From Planctomycetota bacterium (lineage in GTDB: Bacteria > Planctomycetota > PUPC01 > JABMSA01): DNA of 14,252 nucleotides. The translations under genes were made by a program, and so were the position numbers. The stretch lies in NCBI GenBank assembly GCA_013202185.1, contig JABMSA010000269.1, positions 1-14,252 of the forward strand, read 5' to 3'. The notes under the pieces are model-generated. The model was given only the letters and a program-made list of their open reading frames with translations. It had not been told where the DNA came from and made no database searches. This document shows positions 6,690-14,167 of this stretch, piece after piece (the stretch's first letter is position 1; every line of letters starts with the position of its first letter).

Positions 6690-6731
6690 GAGTTCGGTTT
6701 TTCCGAGAGTGCCGCACAGAGCAACAGAAAT

Positions 6732-7667
6732 ATGTATATAAGCCTCGCCATAGGCGCAAATACGTTTCGTGAATCCATACGCCAGCCCGTATACTGGGCA
6801 ATTGTGGCTCTAACAACGTCCCTTATGATACTCTCCACACTTTTTGCCGGTTTTGCGCTGGGTGAAGAGAGCAAACTCGTCAGGGATGCGGGCCTTACCA
6901 GTATCACAATCGCGGGCCTCCTTCTTGCCATATTCCTCAGTTCCAGCGTTGTCGCAGATGAAATCGACAAGAGAACCGCCCTGACCGTGCTCTGTAAGCC
7001 GGTCCGCCGCTTTCAGTTCATACTCGGGAAGTACCTCGGAATCACTTCGGCCGTGCTCGCAGGATGTCTTCTCCTGACGGCCGTCTTCCTTCTCACTGTC
7101 TGGTGGTACGAATCACCAGTCAAATACGGTTTTCTCATCAAGTTCTGGTGGAGCGGCATACAAGCGGATGCCCGGCAATTGAAGCTTCTTGCCGGACCCT
7201 ATGCCGACTCTTCCCTTGCCGGCGAAACATTGCCTTTTGCCGCCATCCTTGCTTTCCTGAAATCGGATTGCCATCATTTTGTGAGCGCCGTATTCCCTCA
7301 TCTGCTGCTTGGCTCTCTGCTGTCCTTGTGGGAAGTGTTCGTGCTCGCCGCTGCCGCCCTTGCCATCTCAACCAGAGTTTCTATGATCCTCAACGTTTGC
7401 ATCACATTCAGTTTGTTCATCCTTGGCCACCAGGCGGGCTACCTCGTTCACCTGTTCACGGACGAGACCGAAACACCTTCCCGTTTCGCAGTACTACTAT
7501 TGCGACTCATTCCTAATTTTGAGTTTCTTAATTACGCCAGCGATATAGCTTTCGGCAAGATCGTGCCGACAGGACTAGTGGGGCAGCTTGCCCTTTACAC
7601 TGCAGGATGGATCGCGATATTCCTGCTGCTTGCCAACATCCTCTTCGCCAAGCGAGAACTCGCCTGA
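6732..7667 (+). CDS. ABC-2 type transporter permease
   Basis: This 311-residue integral membrane protein has about six hydrophobic helices, at roughly 19-43, 57-74, 102-124, 190-213, 215-240 and 285-306. Between the second and third is the stretch EIDKRTALTVLCKPVRRFQF (77-96). This pattern (E-x-x-x-x-T-x-x-x-L-x-x-P-V-x-R) is typical of ABC-2 family permeases, including the NosY/GldF-like group. Such permeases need a separate ATPase subunit, and none lies in the window. The gene has its own promoter and stands alone, with the par operon on one side and a convergent kinase gene on the other. The substrate cannot be told. The start is the first ATG after the predicted transcription start; its ribosome binding site is weak. 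Confidence 0.85.
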   Translation: MYISLAIGANTFRESIRQPVYWAIVALTTSLMILSTLFAGFALGEESKLVRDAGLTSITIAGLLLAIFLSSSVVADEIDKRTALTVLCKPVRRFQFILGKYLGITSAVLAGCLLLTAVFLLTVWWYESPVKYGFLIKFWWSGIQADARQLKLLAGPYADSSLAGETLPFAAILAFLKSDCHHFVSAVFPHLLLGSLLSLWEVFVLAAAALAISTRVSMILNVCITFSLFILGHQAGYLVHLFTDETETPSRFAVLLLRLIPNFEFLNYASDIAFGKIVPTGLVGQLALYTAGWIAIFLLLANILFAKRELA

Positions 7668-7829
7668 TATCCCCAAGCGGAGCCGGCTTTTCAGCTCGTT
7701 GTTCTGCTCCTGGTGTCATCACCGAAACCCAAGACTCCCATTCTTGCGTCACATTCGAGCCTTCGAGCATCGGCCATTGAAATCTGATGGTGTTCGTGGT
7801 TTACATGTGTGGCTGCAAGGTCGGGGAGG
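7668..7829. other. Convergent intergenic gap without recognisable content
   Basis: This 162-base gap separates the permease gene from the convergent kinase gene. I looked for terminators on both strands and found no convincing stem followed by a T-run. There is only a short direct repeat of TCGAG near 7755-7770. Confidence 0.4.
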
Positions 7830-9422
7830 TTACATTTCACGGACGAGCTTGTTCATTTTGTCGACGTCGAAGGGCTTCATAAGGTGGGGGTTGGGGATGT
7901 CGCGGAGGAATTGCTGTGTGTTGTCGTCCATGACGTCGCCGGTGATGAAGATCATTTTCCCGGCCTGTTGGGGGTCTTTGCGGGAGAGGATTTCGTAGAG
8001 TTGTCGGCCATCGAGGCGCGGCATGTTTACGTCGAGCAATATGATGTCGTAAGGTTGGGCGTCGATCCTGGCCATTGCCTCCTCGCCGTCGTGGGTGATG
8101 TCGACGGCGTGGCCTTCTCTTGTCAAGGCGATTTGAATTACTTTGCAGCAGGAGATGTCATCGTCGACGAGGAGTACCTTTTTACTTATCTTTTCGGTTG
8201 GTGTGTGTTGGTCGGGATTGATGTGGTCGAAGATGCTGTGCGGCTTGGCAACGGGCAGCGTGACGATGATGGTGGTGCCTCTAGGGGAGGTGTGCTCGAC
8301 GCGTATTGTGCCGCCGATTTTTCCGATTATGCTGCGGCAAATGCTGAGGCCGATGCCGTCGTGGGTTTCGCCATGCATTGTGAAGAATGGCTCGAAAATG
8401 TGGGGCAGTGCAACGGGCGCAACGCCAGAGCCAATGTCGGTGAATCGTACTTGGATGAATTGGTCGGCGAAGTCGACGGTGTGCTCTGCCACCCTGCTTG
8501 TGCAGCGATCTGGTGGTTCTTCGCGTTGAGATGGGGCGGCGCTGGTCTCGATGGTGAGCGTTCCGCCGTCAGGCATTGCCTGGCGGGCGTTGGTTATGAT
8601 GTTTGCGATGACGACCCTGAGCGAGTGCGGCTCTGCGCCGACGGCGTCCAGGCCGGAGCCCATGCGGAGTTGGACGAAGATGTTGCTTGATGCGAGGCCG
8701 CCGGCGAGGAGCGACAACTGCCTGGCAACAAGGTCGTTGATGTCGATGCGTGTGTGGCCGGGGCGCTGTTTCTTGACGCAGGAGAGAAGCCTGTCGACCA
8801 GGCGCCGGCAGAGCCGGGCGGAGTCTGATATTTGCTGGAGGTCGCCTCCGGCGTCCGCCGAGAGATCCTCCTTGGCCAGGAATTGCGAGAAGCCGAGAAC
8901 GCTCGCGAGTGTGTTATTCAATTCGTGTGCGACGATGTCGACGAGTTCTCCGACGAGGATGTGCCGGTTGATGTCTTCCCGCTGTTGCCGGTCGGCGGCG
9001 GTTTCGGTTGTGGCACAGAACACGCCAAGTGCAAGATCATGCCCGCGGTGTTTTGCCGGGAAGAGGCGGCCGTTTATCCAGATGGTTTCTGCGGACGAGG
9101 GTCTGAGGCCGATCACGGGCAGGTGCCGTATTTGGCCGTTTGTTACGTCTTCGATTGCCTTTTTGAATTCTTGTTCGCAACTGTGTGATACGAAGCGGGG
9201 CTTGTGGGGCGTGGCGGCGTCTCCGAGGCGTAGGAGTTCTCTGAGGGGAGCGTTGCAATGGCAGATGTTGAGTTGCTTGTCTATAATTGCCACGGGTACG
9301 CATCGGTTGACGAGCGCTCCGAGCACGTTGTGCGCTCGTGAAGATGAGGACGGCGCAATATCGTTGTTTCCGTTATCTCGCGGCGGGTTATCGTTATCGG
9401 CTGTGATGCTATGTCTCCTCAC
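7830..9422 (-). CDS. Soluble hybrid histidine kinase with PAS-like and receiver domains
   Basis: The 530-residue protein has no membrane helix, so it should sense a cytoplasmic signal. Domain order: a disordered polar N-terminus (1-30); a PAS-like domain (about 33-140); a HisKA dimerisation domain with the H-box VDIVAHELNN and phospho-acceptor His166; and a HATPase domain with N-box NIITNARQAM (Asn278), G1 DIGSGV (329-334), F-box IFEPFF (342-347) and G2 GIGLSI (356-361). A C-terminal receiver (about 415-530) has Asp421/Asp422, phospho-acceptor Asp464, Thr494 and Lys516. All key residues for autophosphorylation and internal transfer are present. No Hpt domain is seen in the window, so onward transfer would need another protein. 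The gene follows the NtrC-like regulator after 24 bases and is probably co-transcribed. The start is a GTG with only a weak GGGAT upstream; other starts are possible. Confidence 0.92.
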   Translation of the reverse strand: MRRHSITADNDNPPRDNGNNDIAPSSSSRAHNVLGALVNRCVPVAIIDKQLNICHCNAPLRELLRLGDAATPHKPRFVSHSCEQEFKKAIEDVTNGQIRHLPVIGLRPSSAETIWINGRLFPAKHRGHDLALGVFCATTETAADRQQREDINRHILVGELVDIVAHELNNTLASVLGFSQFLAKEDLSADAGGDLQQISDSARLCRRLVDRLLSCVKKQRPGHTRIDINDLVARQLSLLAGGLASSNIFVQLRMGSGLDAVGAEPHSLRVVIANIITNARQAMPDGGTLTIETSAAPSQREEPPDRCTSRVAEHTVDFADQFIQVRFTDIGSGVAPVALPHIFEPFFTMHGETHDGIGLSICRSIIGKIGGTIRVEHTSPRGTTIIVTLPVAKPHSIFDHINPDQHTPTEKISKKVLLVDDDISCCKVIQIALTREGHAVDITHDGEEAMARIDAQPYDIILLDVNMPRLDGRQLYEILSRKDPQQAGKMIFITGDVMDDNTQQFLRDIPNPHLMKPFDVDKMNKLVREM

Positions 9423-9425
9423 ACG

Positions 9426-9441
9426 ATCCCATATAAGGGAT
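9426..9441. repeat. Inverted repeat at the kinase start
   Basis: ATCCC (9426-9430) and GGGAT (9437-9441) pair across a 6-base AT loop just upstream of the kinase GTG. On the mRNA this stem would include the likely GGGAU ribosome binding site and could limit translation unless ribosomes arrive from the upstream gene. Small and speculative. Confidence 0.35.
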
Positions 9442-9446
9442 GCCCT

Positions 9447-10868
9447 CTATGCCTCGCCGTTCTTCCGGGGGTCGTTCAGGCGGTACTTCTTGACCTTGCT
9501 CAGGAGCGTTTTGTAATCGATCTGCAGCATTCGTGCCGCCTGGCTCTTGTTGCCGCCGGCCCTCTCCAACACCTGCTTGATGACTTTGCGCTCGACCTCT
9601 TCAACGACCTGACGGATAACTTCCTTGAGCGGCGGGATGTTCTCGGCATCGGCGGTGAAACGGAAGGTGGAGAGGGAAGCGCCGTGTCTCACCGAGTCGA
9701 GTGCAGTGAGGTCGCGCGACCGCACGATGCCGTCGTCGCAAAGAAGAACGGCGCGACCTATGACGTTTTGCAGCTCGCGGACGTTACCGGGCCATTTGTA
9801 GTCGTCCAGCACCTTGAGCGCCCCGTCGGAGATGCCGCGAATTTCCTTGTTCACCTTCTTCGCAGTGGCATCGATGAATCGCTTGGCCAGGTAGTCGAGG
9901 TCTTCTCGCCTCTCGCGCAGTGGCGGGATCTCTATGAAGAATTCGTTGAGCCTGTGATAAAGATCTTCGCGGAACGCCCCCTCTGCCAGGAGGTCTTCGA
10001 GCCTGCGGTTGCCGGCGGCGATGATGCGAATGTCGATGTTTATTGGCCCGGTTCCGCCGATCCGCTCGATCTTTCGTTCTTGTATGGCTCTGAGGAGCTT
10101 GGACTGCATGCTCTTGGGCAGATTGCCTATTTCGTCGAGGAACAGAGTGCCGCCGGAGGCACGCTCGAAGCTGCCGGCCTTGCGCTGGTGAGCGCCGGTA
10201 AAAGCCCCGCGCTCGTGGCCGAATAATTCGCTCTCGATGAGGTTCTCGGGTATGGAGCCGCAATCGACGGGCACGAACGGGCCCGAGGCCCTGAGGCTGC
10301 TGCGATGGATGGCCCGGGCCACAAGCTCCTTGCCACTGCCGCTCTCGCCGTATAGCACCACTGTGAAGTCGGTGCGTGCCACCTGATCTATTTGTTCGCA
10401 TATGCCTCTGATCTGAGGGCTGTATCCCATCAGCTCGCAGAGGTGGGCCGAGTTTCCAAGGATGGTTTGCAGGCGCCGCATCTCGCGCTCATTCCGTGTT
10501 TCTTTGAGGGCGCGGGTAATCTGCAGGAGCAATTCCTCGTGGTCGAACGGTACCGTGAGGTAATCCCTTGCCCCGAGTTTCAGGGCCTCCACCGCGGGGC
10601 GGACCTCGCCGTAGCCCGACATCATGATAACCGGAATGGTGGGGTGAGATCTGGTCAGGCGCTTGAGCGCTTGAATTCCGTCGAGCCTGGGCATGTGGAC
10701 GTCCATCAGGACCAGGTCGGGAAATTTCTCGGCCACTACCTCAATCGCCTCGGCACCATCGGAGGCGGTGAGGGTGGCGTAGCCTTCCGACTGGAGGATG
10801 CGTTCCACCAGCGAGAGTATGCTGGCCTGGTCATCTACTACCAGCACGCGAATGTTTTCATCGTCCAC
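9447..10868 (-). CDS. NtrC-family sigma-54-dependent response regulator
   Basis: The 473-residue protein has the classic three parts. A receiver (about 6-120) carries Asp12/Asp13, phospho-acceptor Asp56 and Ser84. A sigma-54 interaction AAA+ domain (about 145-370) carries Walker A GESGSGK (174-180), the sigma-54-contacting GAFTGA loop (221-226), Walker B LFLDEI (242-247) and FREDLYHRL (299-307). A Fis-type helix-turn-helix (about 425-465, NKSQAARMLQIDYKTLLSKV) follows. It should activate sigma-54 promoters after phosphorylation or another trigger. One oddity: the receiver's conserved Lys before P-F is Val106 (codon GTA), which in other receivers weakens or changes the phosphorylation switch. 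The start is a GTG with GGAGAGG 5 bases upstream. It precedes the hybrid kinase gene in the same operon. The target genes are not in the window as far as I can see. Confidence 0.95.
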   Translation of the reverse strand: MDDENIRVLVVDDQASILSLVERILQSEGYATLTASDGAEAIEVVAEKFPDLVLMDVHMPRLDGIQALKRLTRSHPTIPVIMMSGYGEVRPAVEALKLGARDYLTVPFDHEELLLQITRALKETRNEREMRRLQTILGNSAHLCELMGYSPQIRGICEQIDQVARTDFTVVLYGESGSGKELVARAIHRSSLRASGPFVPVDCGSIPENLIESELFGHERGAFTGAHQRKAGSFERASGGTLFLDEIGNLPKSMQSKLLRAIQERKIERIGGTGPINIDIRIIAAGNRRLEDLLAEGAFREDLYHRLNEFFIEIPPLRERREDLDYLAKRFIDATAKKVNKEIRGISDGALKVLDDYKWPGNVRELQNVIGRAVLLCDDGIVRSRDLTALDSVRHGASLSTFRFTADAENIPPLKEVIRQVVEEVERKVIKQVLERAGGNKSQAARMLQIDYKTLLSKVKKYRLNDPRKNGEA

Positions 10869-11289
10869 GAGCGCCTCTCCGTCTTTCGTATTCCGGTCGG
10901 CGGATCGCGTCTGCGTGGGTGTGCACAGATGGTGAGAGCGAGCTGGGTGAAATCAGCATGACACGGTCCTTCGTCCGTGAAGGATTCTTTTCTGGCAGGC
11001 CGCTACATATCACCATTGCGAATACTATTGTAGAGCAATCACCCTATTATTTTATCGCGAACAGCCCTTGCGATCTCCAATCCATAAGAGCTTGAATATA
11101 CAATTGTACATTGTCAGCAGCACAAATCAAGTAAAAAAGCAGAAATTCTTGTCGGACAATCATCGATATCTTTCGAAAACTCAAATGGATGCAGCCTGCG
11201 ATGCACAAGCTCGGCTTGATCTGATTAACGTTCTGCGAACTGCGAAAGCATTGTGGGAGCAAACATTTCTTGAAACGTCCTGCCTATCT
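10869..11289. other. Intergenic region between argH and the ntrC-like gene
   Basis: These 421 bases hold no convincing gene; a 71-codon minus-strand frame at 11047-11262 has no homology I recognise and no clear ribosome binding site. The promoter for the ntrC-like operon should lie here, but I found no good sigma-70 pair and no sigma-54 (GG-N10-GC type) site. The palindrome TACAATTGTA occurs at 11099-11108. Confidence 0.4.
10965..10993 (+). terminator. Possible terminator-like stem on the plus strand
   Basis: TCCTTC (10967-10972) and GAAGGA (10979-10984) form a 6-base-pair stem with a 6-base loop, extendable by two G-T pairs and followed by the T-rich TTCTTTTCT on the plus strand. No plus-strand gene ends nearby, so it may have no terminator function. 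Confidence 0.25.
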
Positions 11290-12636
11290 TTACTGCAGCA
11301 AGGACTTTTTCGCGTCGTCTATCCGACTGCCGGCGGCCTTGATCTGCTCGATGTTTTCCGACAGACGCTGACGCAATGCTGCAAGCCCAAGATTCCCAGG
11401 GGCTCCAAGGTGTGTTTTCGAGAGGATGTTTTCTCGCGGGTCACGGTCGGCCAACTTGTCCAGATTCAGCCCAACCTGTTTGTATGCATCGCGGAAAGGC
11501 ACCCCTCTGGCGGCCATTTCCAGAGCCTCGTCCGCAGCGTACAACTCAGGCGTAAACGATTTCAACAGTGTTTCTTCATTAACTGTAAGGTTTTCGAATA
11601 TGAGCCTTGCCACTTTCAGCGACGACTCGGTGACCTTGAGCCCCTGCATCAGGGGCTCTTTTGTCTCTTGGAAGTCGCGGTTGTATCCCGACGGCAGCGC
11701 GCGCGTAATATGCAAAACGCGGAAAAGATCCGCCTCCACCGCCGCGCTCTTGGCCCGGATCAGCTCGAGGGGCCCGGGGTTCTTTTTCTGCGGCATGATG
11801 CTGCTGCCGGGGCAGTATTCCTCGGGCAAGCCGAAGTAGCCCATCTCGGGGATGCTGAAGAAAATCAGGTCGTTGGCCAGCTTCGCCAGGTCGTGCATCA
11901 CCTCGGTGCATGCAAACAGCGCGATGGCCTCCATCTTCCCACGGCTGTTGTTGGCGTAAAGCACATTGTTTTGCACTTTTGCAAAGCCCAGCAGATCGGC
12001 AGTCATCTGCCTGTCGATAGGGAGCCCCACGCCGTAGCTCGCGGCCGAGCCCAGCGGGCACTGATCATTAAGCTCGGCGGCCGTGCCCAGCAGCACAAGA
12101 TCATCTGCAAGGCTCTCGGCAAACGCTCCGGCCCAAAGCCCCACCGACGACGGCATCGCACGTTGAGTGTGGGTGCGGCCAGGCATCGGAACCTCCCGCC
12201 ACTTCTCGGCAAAGCGCGCGAGCGTATCCGCCAGAAGAGCCACCTCGTGCCGAACGTCGAGGAGCCTGTCGCGGACGTAAAGCCGCGTGTCGACGAGCAC
12301 CTGGTCATTCCGCGACCGGCCGGTGTGGATTTTCTTGCCAAGCTCGCCCAGCTTGTCGGTGAGGAAAGCCTCGACGGCAGTATGAACGTCTTCCTGCGAT
12401 GGCTCGATGCAAAAGTCGCCCCGATTCCAGAGCCCGAGCACCTCTTTCAGGGCCTCCTTGAGCCGGCCGAATTCTTCCTCGGTGAGAATGCCGATAGCGG
12501 CCAGCATCTTCGCGTGCGCAACGCTGCCCAGCACGTCGGCCTCAACCAGCTCCATATCGAGGACATAGTCGTTGCCGACGGTGTACTGCTCGATCTCGCC
12601 ATCGAGATCAACCGCCTTGTGCCACAGTTTAGCCAT
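11290..12636 (-). CDS. argH: Argininosuccinate lyase
   Basis: ArgH splits argininosuccinate into arginine and fumarate, the last step of arginine synthesis, as a cytoplasmic homotetramer. The 448-residue protein has the fumarase/aspartase-superfamily signatures: HTGRSRND (104-111); MPGRTHTQRAMPSS (151-164) with the conserved Thr155-His156; and GSSIMPQKKNP (277-287), whose second Ser (279) is the catalytic base position. The loop ends N-P-G rather than the usual N-P-D, and the TH motif reads T-H-T-Q-R-A-M-P rather than T-H-L-Q-x-A-Q-P. This marks a divergent but intact subtype. It lies downstream of argG on the same strand after 203 bases. The ribosome binding site is weak (GGAG 12 bases before the ATG). 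Confidence 0.95.
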   Translation of the reverse strand: MAKLWHKAVDLDGEIEQYTVGNDYVLDMELVEADVLGSVAHAKMLAAIGILTEEEFGRLKEALKEVLGLWNRGDFCIEPSQEDVHTAVEAFLTDKLGELGKKIHTGRSRNDQVLVDTRLYVRDRLLDVRHEVALLADTLARFAEKWREVPMPGRTHTQRAMPSSVGLWAGAFAESLADDLVLLGTAAELNDQCPLGSAASYGVGLPIDRQMTADLLGFAKVQNNVLYANNSRGKMEAIALFACTEVMHDLAKLANDLIFFSIPEMGYFGLPEEYCPGSSIMPQKKNPGPLELIRAKSAAVEADLFRVLHITRALPSGYNRDFQETKEPLMQGLKVTESSLKVARLIFENLTVNEETLLKSFTPELYAADEALEMAARGVPFRDAYKQVGLNLDKLADRDPRENILSKTHLGAPGNLGLAALRQRLSENIEQIKAAGSRIDDAKKSLLQ

Positions 12637-12660
12637 CTTTCTGCCAGACTCCGGATCTTC

Positions 12661-12687
12661 TCGTCCTCGTCGTCGTCCTCGTCGTCG
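12661..12687. repeat. Tandem TCG/TCC-rich repeat upstream of argH
   Basis: The 12-base unit TCGTCCTCGTCG occurs twice in perfect tandem (12661-12672 and 12673-12684), followed by a partial copy. It lies 25 bases upstream of the argH start codon, in the leader of argH or the argG-argH transcript. It is likely prone to slippage. Confidence 0.7.
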
Positions 12688-12699
12688 ATCCGATCTGCC

Positions 12700-12716
12700 G
12701 CCCCCTACGCGGGGGC
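12700..12716. repeat. Perfect hairpin 1 in the argG-argH gap
   Basis: GCCCCC-TACGC-GGGGGC forms a 6-base-pair GC-only stem with a 5-base loop. No T-run follows on the argG strand, so it is not a standard terminator. Confidence 0.7.
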
Positions 12717-12739
12717 TCTGGGGTTGTTTTCCACCGGTT

Positions 12740-12759
12740 CCACGGGCTCACGCCCGTGG
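12740..12759. repeat. Perfect hairpin 2 in the argG-argH gap
   Basis: CCACGGGC (12740-12747) and GCCCGTGG (12752-12759) pair perfectly over 8 bases around the loop TCAC. It is the strongest of three hairpins within 90 bases. Possible roles are mRNA stabilisation, attenuation, or a REP-like element. Confidence 0.75.
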
Positions 12760-12772
12760 CTAGGAGTCTGTC

Positions 12773-12787
12773 GTCCCCTACGGGGAC
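12773..12787. repeat. Perfect hairpin 3 in the argG-argH gap
   Basis: GTCCCC (12773-12778) and GGGGAC (12782-12787) pair perfectly over 6 bases around TAC. Like hairpin 1, it carries CCCC-TAC at the apex, which suggests a shared origin. Confidence 0.7.
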
Positions 12788-12807
12788 TCGACGTTGTCTC
12801 TTTCTCC

Positions 12808-12839
12808 CATTGTCCGATTGTCCTATAGTCCCATAGTCC
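12808..12839. repeat. Four-copy octamer tandem repeat abutting the argG stop
   Basis: Four 8-base units follow one another: CATTGTCC, GATTGTCC, TATAGTCC and CATAGTCC, sharing the pattern N-A-T-W-G-T-C-C or its TATAG variant. The array ends directly against the argG stop codon (12840-12842). It is a minisatellite-like element. Confidence 0.75.
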
Positions 12840-14072
12840 CTACTCGTATCCTTCGCGTTTCGCAAGGATAACGTAGGGCAGGCCGCGCACAAATGCCGCG
12901 TCGGCGCAGCGCTGCTGGTTGAACCCACTCGCCTTGATCGACCTGATCTCGGGGTAAAACAGCCCGCTGTCGCTGTGTCGCGACACGATTTCGACGTTGC
13001 CCTTGTAAAGCTTGACCCTGTAGCTGCCGTTTACAACCTTCTGCGACTGGTTGATGAACGCCTCGAGATCGAACCGCAGCGGCTGATAGGCCTCGCCGTG
13101 ATACATCATGTACGCCCACTGCTGATCGATCATCTTCTTGAACAGAAGCTCGCCCTTGGTAAGGCAAAACTGCTCGAGATCGCCGTGCAGCTTCAGGATA
13201 ATATGGGCGGCCGGAGCTTCGTAGATTTCGCGCGACTTCAGATCCATTATGCCGTCTTCGAACATGTCGATTCGGCCGATGCCGTTTTGCCCGCCGACTA
13301 CATTAAGCTCTTCGATCAAATCGTCGAGCGGCATTTGCACCCCGTCCAGCTTCACCGGCACCCCCTCGGCAAACTCGACCTCGATGTACGTAGGCTCGTC
13401 CTTCGCCTTCTCCGGCGGCACCAGCCACAGCCATATATGGTCGGGCAGCTCCTGGTTGAGATCGATAGCTCCGCTGGCGATCGAGCGGCACCACAGCGTC
13501 TTGTCGTCCCCGCCCGTCAGCGTCTCCCGCACAGGAACGTCCCACGCCTTGCACAGCTCCTCCTCATCGAGGCGCGTCAGGTCGAAATCGCGCACCGGCA
13601 CCAGCACCTCCAGGCCGGGGGCAAACAGTGTGAAGGTGTTGTGCATGCGGTACTGATCGTTACCCTTGCCCGAGCTTCCTTCGATGATCGCATCGCACCC
13701 CTCGCGAACGGCTATCTCGGCCACTTTGCGGGCCACGAGTTGGCGCGTCATCGACGTCGACACCGGATACCCGCCATAGCTGGAATTCGCCCTGATCGCC
13801 GTAGTCACCCATTCGTCGGCAAACTCCCTGCGCACGTCTACCACAATAGGCTCCACGCCCATTGCCTTGCCGTGCTTACGGCTTTGTTCCATCTCCTCGT
13901 CGCCCTGCCCGATATCGATCGTGATGGCAATGATCTCCTTCGCCTTGTACTTCCGGCGCAGAAGCTCGATGCCCAGGCACGAATCGAGCCCACCCGAGAA
14001 AGCCGACGCAACCTTGGCGACCGGCGGAGTTGGAATGTTTTCTATCTTGGCTATGATCTCTTCGACGTTCAT
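12840..14072 (-). CDS. argG: Argininosuccinate synthase
   Basis: ArgG joins citrulline and aspartate with ATP to give argininosuccinate, the substrate of ArgH. The 410-residue protein has the N-type ATP pyrophosphatase loop SGGLDS (26-31), TIDIGQG (51-57), the YPVSTSMTRQLVARK stretch (102-116) and EGSSGKGNDQYR (131-142), the counterpart of the usual H-G-C-T-G-K-G-N-D-Q-V-R. The last two differ from the common bacterial form, so this is a divergent subtype, like its ArgH partner. Length is normal. A GTG lies one codon earlier (14075), but the ATG is the likelier start. It is the first gene of an argG-argH unit with its own promoter. Confidence 0.95.
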   Translation of the reverse strand: MNVEEIIAKIENIPTPPVAKVASAFSGGLDSCLGIELLRRKYKAKEIIAITIDIGQGDEEMEQSRKHGKAMGVEPIVVDVRREFADEWVTTAIRANSSYGGYPVSTSMTRQLVARKVAEIAVREGCDAIIEGSSGKGNDQYRMHNTFTLFAPGLEVLVPVRDFDLTRLDEEELCKAWDVPVRETLTGGDDKTLWCRSIASGAIDLNQELPDHIWLWLVPPEKAKDEPTYIEVEFAEGVPVKLDGVQMPLDDLIEELNVVGGQNGIGRIDMFEDGIMDLKSREIYEAPAAHIILKLHGDLEQFCLTKGELLFKKMIDQQWAYMMYHGEAYQPLRFDLEAFINQSQKVVNGSYRVKLYKGNVEIVSRHSDSGLFYPEIRSIKASGFNQQRCADAAFVRGLPYVILAKREGYE

Positions 14073-14138
14073 CACTTAGCTTCTTCCTATTCTTCACCAG
14101 TTGAGTGTGCGGCGCTATTGCCAGTTTACAATCAAGTC

Positions 14139-14167
14139 AGCATACCCGCCATCGTCGCGCAAATCAA
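14139..14167 (-). promoter_or_regulatory. Sigma-70 promoter for argG-argH
   Basis: On the minus strand TTGATT (14167-14162) and TATGCT (14144-14139) are 17 bases apart, each matching consensus at 4 of 6. Transcription would begin near 14132, giving a leader of about 60 bases. No ARG-box-like operator was recognised. Confidence 0.45.

Noticed and set aside
8551..9516. 321-codon plus-strand frame opposite the hybrid kinase
   Set aside because: It lies across the kinase and the end of the regulator gene, both with complete conserved motifs; it has no domain of its own.
11068..12828. Long 586-codon plus-strand frame opposite argH
   Set aside because: It is antisense to a clearly conserved argininosuccinate lyase, is rich in Arg, His and Gln as expected of a shadow frame, and has no recognisable domain.
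12661..12839. CRISPR array in the argG-argH gap
   Set aside because: The repeats are 8 and 12 bases, in direct tandem and without spacers. They are minisatellites, not CRISPR repeats.
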